From assembly GCA_005768755.1 (NCBI GenBank), contig VAFL01000039.1, forward strand, positions 1 through 9,554: 9,554 nt of DNA, written 5' to 3'. A model generated the notes under the pieces. The model saw nothing but the letters and a program-made list of their open reading frames with translations. It had not been told where the DNA came from and searched no databases. Of this stretch, positions 5,958 to 9,554 are shown piece after piece. Each line of letters begins with the position of its first letter. Position 1 is the stretch's first letter. This DNA is from Paracoccus denitrificans. GTDB taxonomy: Bacteria; Pseudomonadota; Alphaproteobacteria; Rhodobacterales; Rhodobacteraceae. Made by a program: the position numbers and the translations under genes.

Positions 5958-6425
5958 ATGTTAAAACACCTCAACTTCCCGGATGCTCTGTGTGCAGAGG
6001 TAGACGCCATCAGGGGCGATGAATCATTTACATCATGGCTTGCTGGCGCGGCACGCATGCGGCTGGATTCTGGAAAACATGACCAGCTGGACAGGATCGA
6101 GGCGATGCTCAAAGTGCTGACCGGCGGTCACAATGCCCCTGTAACGCCTCAGGAGCCGCCGAAAAAGATTTGGGGAGGTAGACCCCTTAAAGGGCCAAAT
6201 AACGCCCCTAAGAAGCGCCAGCAGGCCCCACGGGGCGGAATATCACCGGCCCAGCAGGTAATCATTGAGTTGTGCAACGCAGCAGAGGGGTCTGAGGGAC
6301 TCGATCAGGCTATCGCGGACGAACTCAACCGGCGCGGCATGCTGTCACCGTCTGGCGTGGAATGGACACACCGCACGATCATGAATACTCGGGTTCGCCT
6401 GCGAAAGCGTGGCCTGATTAGTTGA
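5958..6425 (+). CDS. Two-domain regulator: N-terminal RHH, C-terminal winged-helix-like
   Basis: This 155-aa protein is the only plus-strand gene. The start ATG has GGAG 8 nt before it. Residues 2-7 (LKHLNF) form a strand, followed by helices at 8-18 and 22-36 (DESFTSWLAGAARMRL), the pattern of a ribbon-helix-helix DNA-binding domain. A Pro/Lys-rich linker covers about 59-92. The C-terminal 60 residues contain IADELNRRG, SPSGVEW and RLRKRGLIS, like the small HTH found at the end of serine recombinases but without the catalytic domain. The same C-terminal pattern occurs in the 219-aa protein it converges on. It is probably the repressor or switch of the element, acting on the palindrome in its own promoter. 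No cognate toxin gene follows, so an antitoxin role is unlikely. Confidence 0.6.
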   Translation: MLKHLNFPDALCAEVDAIRGDESFTSWLAGAARMRLDSGKHDQLDRIEAMLKVLTGGHNAPVTPQEPPKKIWGGRPLKGPNNAPKKRQQAPRGGISPAQQVIIELCNAAEGSEGLDQAIADELNRRGMLSPSGVEWTHRTIMNTRVRLRKRGLIS

Positions 6426-7077
6426 TGTATCCGGCGTCCCGGAGTTTTGTCACCATCCAGGAGACATCGACGGGCCGCCACTTCGACCCACCGAAGGAGG
6501 GCATCGCCATGTCGTTCAGCTCGCCAGCAATAACCGGCATGAATCCGACTCGCCCACGTCTGGACAGTTCGACGTATCGCCCGACAATGAACCGGATCGC
6601 GTCATCGAGATCGGCGCTGTACTTGCCGCCTGGCTTCCCTGATAGCCAGCCTCCTGCCCCGAATTGAGCATCCAGGCGAATAAACTCCGCCTTCTCAGCA
6701 CTGGTTTGCGGCCTGTTCTCTGGTTCATGCTTCACCTCTGGTTTGTTTCGCTCAGCTATGACGGCGGCCTGAGAGGCCATCTCGATCGCCATCTCTTCGT
6801 CACCGACAAGCCCCAATGGCGGGTTTAGTCCAGCGTCAACAATCATTTTTCTGATAGTGCCCTGCTTGCGCACCGGATCATTAAGCCTTGCCGCCATCTT
6901 TTCGCTGTATTCGTCCTCCGCCGTCCGCACATAGTCAGGGTTCACACTCACCAGTAGCTCGCCCCGGGCAATCATCCGCATGATGCTTGAGCGCACACAG
7001 CCCAGCTGTGCGGACAGGCGATCAATCGCCGGCCAGTACCTTTCGTCGATGGATGCCGAATAAGTCCTCTTTGCCAA
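6418..7077 (-). CDS. 219-aa DNA-binding-like protein with C-terminal HTH shared with the RHH regulator
   Basis: The frame starts at TTG 7077, the only usable start because a TAA lies upstream in frame; GGGGGA precedes it by 9 nt. It follows the TerS-like stop by 2 bp. Residues 5-40 (YSASIDERYWPAIDRL, then SSIMRMIARGELL) suggest a helix-turn-helix or RHH-like fold. The middle is charged and probably flexible. The C-terminus contains IAGELN, GGSKW and KLRDAGYIN, aligning with IADELN, SGVEW and RLRKRGLIS of the 155-aa regulator. The 3' ends of the two genes overlap by 8 bp tail to tail. It may help the TerS-like protein in DNA recognition or act as a second regulator; no enzyme motif is seen. 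Confidence 0.6.
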   Translation of the reverse strand: MAKRTYSASIDERYWPAIDRLSAQLGCVRSSIMRMIARGELLVSVNPDYVRTAEDEYSEKMAARLNDPVRKQGTIRKMIVDAGLNPPLGLVGDEEMAIEMASQAAVIAERNKPEVKHEPENRPQTSAEKAEFIRLDAQFGAGGWLSGKPGGKYSADLDDAIRFIVGRYVELSRRGRVGFMPVIAGELNDMAMPSFGGSKWRPVDVSWMVTKLRDAGYIN

Positions 7078-7079
7078 AG

Positions 7080-7592
7080 TTACCGATCCCCCGATCTGTT
7101 TTTAATCGTCACATACTGCGAGTTATCGACCAGATCACGCGGGTCTAGCGTCGCCGTGTATCTCAGCGCCCCGTAGCTGTAGCCGTACTTGAGCACCGGG
7201 ATAGTGATCTGCTGGTCAATGATTATCTGCCTGTTTTGGTAGAGCCTGTCCGGCTTGCCCAGCGTTAACCGCTCGTCGCCCTCGGCCGCCAGGTCGCACA
7301 GCCACGTTCGGTATACGTGGTATGCCTCCAGCTCTGCCCGGGCAAAGGCCGGGTGAGTCCTGCGCCACTTGGTGATTGTTGACGTGGACAGTCCGACGTG
7401 TTTCCGGTAGTCATTGCGCCACCCAAGACGCTTGGTCTTGACCTGCCCGGCCATCTCGCACCACGAAATGACGTAGGCGAGCAACTCCCGGGGCCGGTCG
7501 TCGTTGTATTTCGTGCGCCTGTCCTTCGCGCCCTCTCGCTCCTTCTGGCGCTTTAATCGCGCCATGCGCTTTACGCTCTCAGGCTTCGCCAT
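7080..7592 (-). CDS. TerS-like HTH protein (possible small terminase subunit)
   Basis: This 170-aa protein starts at ATG 7592, preceded by AGGAG with 8-nt spacing. The N-terminal 28 residues are strongly basic. A helix-turn-helix lies at about residues 60-85, with GLSTSTITKWRRTHPAF; a W followed a few residues later by HPxF is characteristic of the DNA-binding domain of many phage small terminase subunits. The C-terminal half is beta-rich and polar, with no match I recognise. A satellite TerS normally redirects a helper's large terminase to the satellite DNA. That fits this circle, which has capsid genes but no large terminase. An ordinary HTH regulator is the main alternative. The noncoding stretch just upstream could then hold the packaging site. 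Confidence 0.5.
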   Translation of the reverse strand: MAKPESVKRMARLKRQKEREGAKDRRTKYNDDRPRELLAYVISWCEMAGQVKTKRLGWRNDYRKHVGLSTSTITKWRRTHPAFARAELEAYHVYRTWLCDLAAEGDERLTLGKPDRLYQNRQIIIDQQITIPVLKYGYSYGALRYTATLDPRDLVDNSQYVTIKNRSGDR

Positions 7593-7672
7593 GTCCTAAG
7601 CTCCTCATCTGCGCCGGGAACCATAACCAGGGAGTGGGCCTCAATCAAAAGAATCTCCCTCACGATCGGCAT
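7571..7672 (-). CDS. Possible 33-aa leader ORF overlapping the TerS-like start
   Basis: The frame runs from ATG 7672 to TAA 7573-7571, giving a mainly hydrophobic peptide that starts MPIVREILLIEAHSLV. It overlaps the TerS-like gene by 22 bp in another frame, as a coupled leader would. The ribosome-binding site is poor (GGAG directly abuts the ATG), so it may be chance. Confidence 0.25.
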   Translation of the reverse strand: MPIVREILLIEAHSLVMVPGADEELRTWRSLRA

Positions 7673-8127
7673 CTCCGACACCGACCCGCTGAGTCGCCCG
7701 GGCGATCGTGCCCGCGATGTTAAAAACACGTCTCCAGTGAAGGGGGTGGCCTGCTCTCTGTGATGCCCTGCTGTTTCCCGGCGGTGATGCCCCTCAGGCT
7801 CTCTGTACGCTCCTGTGCGCCGCCTTCCATGCCTGCGGCATAACTACCGCACCGAAGTGGAGATCGGCTCCTGTGGGCTGGCTGCGGCGGCTGTGTGTTG
7901 ATGCCCGGTAGGGCATGGCGGGCTAATCGGCGACTTCTGGCCGGGTAGGTGGAGTGACGGGGCCAGACCGCCACCCTGCAAAGCGGGTTTTCCTGTGACG
8001 CTGGCCGGGGATCTGCAGGTGTAATAACGCGCAGTGATAGTAACGCACTGAAATATACGCCTCGCGTGCGCGCGCGATAGGCGGCGGTCGGTCTTATCCT
8101 CCCCTTCCTCACCACTTCGCCAGCATC
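7673..8127. other. Gene-free stretch upstream of the TerS-like gene; candidate packaging/control region
   Basis: Open frames here are Arg/Ser/Pro-rich and lack ribosome-binding sites, so I call no gene. It holds three TGATGCCC copies (7761, 7785, 7899), the hairpin ATGCCC-GGTA-GGGCAT (7901-7916), CAGTG/CACTG inverted half-sites next to TAACGC repeats (8025-8050) and an alternating CGCGTGCGCGCGCG run (8063-8076). Packaging sites are often beside terS, but no specific cos or pac sequence is recognised. Confidence 0.35.
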
Positions 8128-8180
8128 GAGACAGGGGTGAGACAGAGCGAGACAGGAGCGAGACAGATGATAAAAATCTA

Positions 8181-8213
8181 GTGTCTCGGGCTGAGAGCCG
8201 CGCCACGCCTGGG
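8181..8213 (+). repeat. Origin module copy 1 (about 32 bp)
   Basis: The module starts with GTGTCTC and has GCCGCGCCACGCCTGGG at its end. It shares the plan TGTCTC, about 8 variable bases, GCCGC-CCACG-CTGGG with copies at 8261-8292 and 8412-8443. The long conserved tail shows that the origin unit is larger than the heptamer. Confidence 0.65.
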
Positions 8214-8260
8214 CTGAGCCTGTTTTGCACCCCACTTTTTGAGACAGATTAAAAAATGTA

Positions 8261-8292
8261 CTGTCTCAGCTACAGGCCGCTCCACGACTGGG
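8261..8292 (+). repeat. Origin module copy 2 (about 32 bp)
   Basis: The module has CTGTCTC, an 8-base spacer (AGCTACAG), then GCCGCTCCACGACTGGG. It has the same orientation as copy 1 and lies just left of the AT-rich core. Confidence 0.65.
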
Positions 8293-8306
8293 TTTACCTA
8301 CCCTGT

Positions 8307-8399
8307 GAGACACTAAGACACTACTTTTATGAATCTTTTGGAAAAAATAATAAAAAAATAAATATATAGGAATTTTAAAAACAAGTGTCTTACTGTCTC
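8307..8399. repeat. 16-bp inverted arms around the AT-rich core
   Basis: GAGACACTAAGACACT (8307-8322) is matched by AGTGTCTTACTGTCTC (8384-8399), whose reverse complement differs at one of 16 positions. Each arm contains two iteron half-sites. The 61 bp between them are almost only A and T, as expected for a duplex-unwinding element. Confidence 0.8.
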
Positions 8400-8411
8400 T
8401 TTTGCTCCCAG

Positions 8412-8443
8412 CCCAGATCTGGCGCGGCCTACAGGCGAGACAG
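8412..8443 (-). repeat. Origin module copy 3 (about 32 bp, inverted)
   Basis: Read on the minus strand it is CTGTCTC, an 8-base spacer (GCCTGTAG), then GCCGCGCCAGATCTGGG. It lies right of the core and faces copies 1 and 2, giving the origin a two-sided arrangement. Confidence 0.6.
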
Positions 8444-8528
8444 AAGGCAAGACAGTATCTGTCTCAGTGTCTCGTTTTAGCCTGTATTTTAACCAGTGGT
8501 GTGATGACTGTGTTATTTTCACCCATTG

Positions 8529-8552
8529 AATATAGTGGGGGGGGACTATATT
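8529..8552. repeat. Perfect palindrome with a G8 loop
   Basis: AATATAGT (8529-8536) and ACTATATT (8545-8552) are perfect complements separated by eight consecutive G. It lies between the origin and the terminator of the unknown operon. Possible roles are a regulator site related to the ATAG-type operators, a single-strand initiation hairpin, or a slippage-prone tract. No role is shown. Confidence 0.6.
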
Positions 8553-8613
8553 GGATTTCCGGCGATCCGGTCGTGACCGTTGGCGCTTTCGGTCGCTTAG
8601 CTGGAAAATGGAC

Positions 8614-8639
8614 AAAAAAAGCCAGCTCTGCGGCTGGCC
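8614..8639 (-). terminator. Rho-independent terminator after the 126-aa gene
   Basis: On the minus strand GCCAGC, a 6-nt loop and GCTGGC form a perfect stem followed by seven T. It lies about 43 bp past the stop at 8682 and keeps operon transcripts out of the origin. Confidence 0.9.
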
Positions 8640-8681
8640 TGTCGTGATGTGTTGCATGTTTTTCTGCGCCGGTCGGCTTGG

Positions 8682-9062
8682 TTATGCGTACTGCCTGCGC
8701 CGTGCTGCGGCGTCGTCACCCCTGTTTATCGCCTCTATGATTCCCTCGCGTACCAGCTCAAGGGCACCGTAGCGGGTGCTGCTGAAAGCTGACACGGTGG
8801 CGATGTAAAGCGTGCGGCTGTCGATCGGCGTTGTGTTGGTGTGGCGTGCAATCCACGACTCCCCGTTATGGTCCTGGTCAGGGATATGCGCCAGCAGGAC
8901 GGCGTAAGGGTGGCCCCCGATGCCGATAACCTCCGCCGATACCTCACCGCCGAACAGCTGGATCTTGTGCTCAATGAATCCACCAACTGATTCCTCAATC
9001 TCCGTCCCTGCGCCACCGCGTCGAACCTCAAGTGAAACACCTGTTACCCTGTTTTTACTCAT
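8682..9062 (-). CDS. 126-aa protein of unknown function, last gene of a coupled operon
   Basis: ATG 9062 overlaps the stop of the 119-aa gene in an ATGA. The protein starts MSKNRVTGVSLEVRRGG and has a beta-rich first half and an alpha-helical C-terminal third, ending in a basic tail (DDAAARRRQYA). There is no signal peptide, membrane segment or metal site that I can see. An NGESWIARHTN stretch (about residues 66-76) and TVSAFSSTRYGALELV (about 89-104) stand out, but I cannot link them to a family. Its place next to the origin, in an operon of small unknowns with its own terminator, fits accessory functions such as helper interaction or defence. That is a guess. Confidence 0.75.
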   Translation of the reverse strand: MSKNRVTGVSLEVRRGGAGTEIEESVGGFIEHKIQLFGGEVSAEVIGIGGHPYAVLLAHIPDQDHNGESWIARHTNTTPIDSRTLYIATVSAFSSTRYGALELVREGIIEAINRGDDAAARRRQYA

Positions 9063-9418
9063 TTCCAGCCCCTTAGTGCTTTGCGTACCTGGCGCATTAT
9101 GCGCCCGTGTTTAGTTTCCTTGCGGATGTCGTGCGCCCTGCTCACGATCCCGTAGTACAGATTGTGCCGCTTCCACTCGCAACACTTACATTTGCGCCGC
9201 CCCATCCTGAAAGCGTCCAGCACTGGCACGGCGTAGAAAGTTGACCCGCCACACTCGCCGCACGGAAACGCGCTGTAGTACGTTGTGCGGCCCCGTATGC
9301 GTACTTTGAGTGATTCCACCTGCGCCGGTGTTAGCGTGGCCTGTGACCACGACACAACGCCATTCACGAGGACTTTGTATACCTTCCCGTCAAACCAGAC
9401 CTTCGGCGGCTCTCTCAT
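9059..9418 (-). CDS. 119-aa zinc-ribbon-like protein
   Basis: The start chosen is ATG 9418 (MREPPKVWFDG), which overlaps the stop of the 68-aa gene in an ATGA; the longer frame to 9508 runs back through that gene. Cys53 and Cys56 (CGEC), then Cys77, Cys79 and Cys80 (CKCC), form a probable zinc-binding ribbon of about 28 residues, flanked by a basic C-terminus (about 84-119) that could bind nucleic acid. The N-terminal 45 residues are beta-rich. Small zinc-ribbon proteins in phages include transcription activators of the Ogr/Delta type, which have a different CxxC spacing; similarity to them is only general. It could be a regulator of late genes or of a helper, but this is not shown. Confidence 0.75.
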   Translation of the reverse strand: MREPPKVWFDGKVYKVLVNGVVSWSQATLTPAQVESLKVRIRGRTTYYSAFPCGECGGSTFYAVPVLDAFRMGRRKCKCCEWKRHNLYYGIVSRAHDIRKETKHGRIMRQVRKALRGWK

Positions 9419-9554
9419 TGCCCGTATACCCTCGCCCAGGTTGCGGGGGAGCATTCGATCATGGCCTCTCTCCCGACGTACACCGGCACCTCCCGGCCAA
9501 CCACCCATACCTCTACCAGCTCGCCGTCGATCGTGACTCTGGTAATGCCCCTCA
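9415..9554 (-). CDS. 68-aa small basic protein, 3' part (gene spans circle closure)
   Basis: This is the 3' part of the same gene as 1-166; bases 9456-9554 are the duplicated overlap. Past the closure the frame stays open and ends at TGA 9417-9415, with a tail of about 14 residues (IECSPATWARVYGQ). The stop overlaps the ATG of the next gene in an ATGA, which indicates translational coupling. An intact frame ending in a coupled start is independent support for circularity. Confidence 0.7.
   Translation of the reverse strand, partial: RGITRVTIDGELVEVWVVGREVPVYVGREAMIECSPATWARVYGQ
9456..9554. repeat. Right copy of 99-bp terminal overlap (circle closure)
   Basis: This is the second copy of bases 1-99. 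It lies wholly inside the 68-aa gene that spans the closure, so it should be removed when the circle is closed and not be read as a biological direct terminal repeat. Confidence 0.9.

Larger units (their letters stand above)
8128..8473. other. Iteron-type replication origin (candidate)
   Basis: GAGACAG-type heptamers are clustered here in both orientations. Four direct copies start at 8128, 8139, 8149 and 8160, spaced 11, 10 and 11 bp, about one helical turn. Others start at 8241, 8307, 8437 and 8449 (one mismatch). Inverted CTGTCTC/GTGTCTC copies start at 8181, 8261, 8393, 8459 and 8467. In the middle an almost pure A/T tract (8323-8383) is flanked by 16-bp inverted arms. Phased iterons beside an AT-rich unwinding element are the usual design of plasmid and P4-type satellite origins. 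The likely binding partner is the helicase-like protein at 317-1933, or a host or helper initiator. Confidence 0.75.

Noticed and set aside
5958..6425. Antitoxin of a toxin-antitoxin pair
   Set aside because: An RHH N-terminus can suggest this, but no toxin-like gene follows on the same strand; the next gene is convergent and shares the C-terminal domain.
7720..8235. 171-aa and 128-aa minus-strand frames upstream of the TerS-like gene
   Set aside because: The products are low-complexity Arg/Ser/Pro-rich, lack good start signals and extend into the phased iterons, so they look like chance frames in GC-rich DNA.
8128..8473. CRISPR array
   Set aside because: The repeats are only 7 bp cores in both orientations with 10-11 bp or irregular spacing; there are no uniform spacers and no cas genes.
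8313..8657. 114-aa minus-strand frame across the AT-rich core
   Set aside because: It runs through a terminator, the G8 palindrome and the origin core, and its composition follows the AT tract.
9456..9554. Biological direct terminal repeat
   Set aside because: The exact 99-bp length equals a common assembly k value, and the duplicated segment lies inside a gene that reads through once the ends are merged.

Overview
The window looks like one complete small circular element that has been linearised. Its last 99 bases (9456-9554) repeat its first 99 exactly, which is the signature of an assembler overlap on a circle of about 9455 bp. A small gene split by the window ends reads through intact once the circle is closed. 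Base composition, sigma70-like promoters and Escherichia-like GC-stem/T-run terminators suggest a gammaproteobacterial host, probably Enterobacterales; this is inference. The gene content (helicase/replication protein, tyrosine recombinase, small regulators, a TerS-like protein, a scaffold and a major capsid protein, but no portal, large terminase, protease, connector, tail or lysis gene) points to a phage satellite or a satellite-like phage-plasmid rather than a self-sufficient phage.

Layout, following the minus strand that carries all but one gene. An origin-like region (8128-8473) has phased GAGACAG iterons, three about 32-bp modules and an AT-rich core inside 16-bp inverted arms. Next comes about 0.5 kb with no convincing gene (7673-8127), then a TerS-like HTH protein (7080-7592) and a two-domain DNA-binding protein (6418-7077). 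The only plus-strand gene, a ribbon-helix-helix type regulator (5958-6425), converges on the latter and overlaps it by 8 bp. Divergent from that regulator are the scaffold (5279-5785) and capsid (4116-5108) genes, closed by a strong terminator. A separate unit starting near 3890 holds a 62-aa protein, a 45-aa protein and a compact tyrosine recombinase (2571-3464). A 0.64-kb gap with an inverted repeat and tandem repeats follows (possible attachment or regulatory region), then the SF3/DUF5906-like helicase (317-1933) with its terminator. Finally a tightly coupled three-gene operon of unknown function (68, 119 and 126 aa, joined by ATGA overlaps) runs across the window ends and terminates at 8614-8639, just before the origin.

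How it may work: the helicase-like protein and the iteron origin would replicate the circle, and the recombinase would integrate, excise or resolve it. The TerS-like protein could direct a helper's packaging motor to this DNA. The satellite's own scaffold and capsid protein would build a shell that must borrow portal, motor and tail from a helper. The two RHH/HTH proteins are the likely switch. Functional roles are inferred from sequence motifs; no database search was run.
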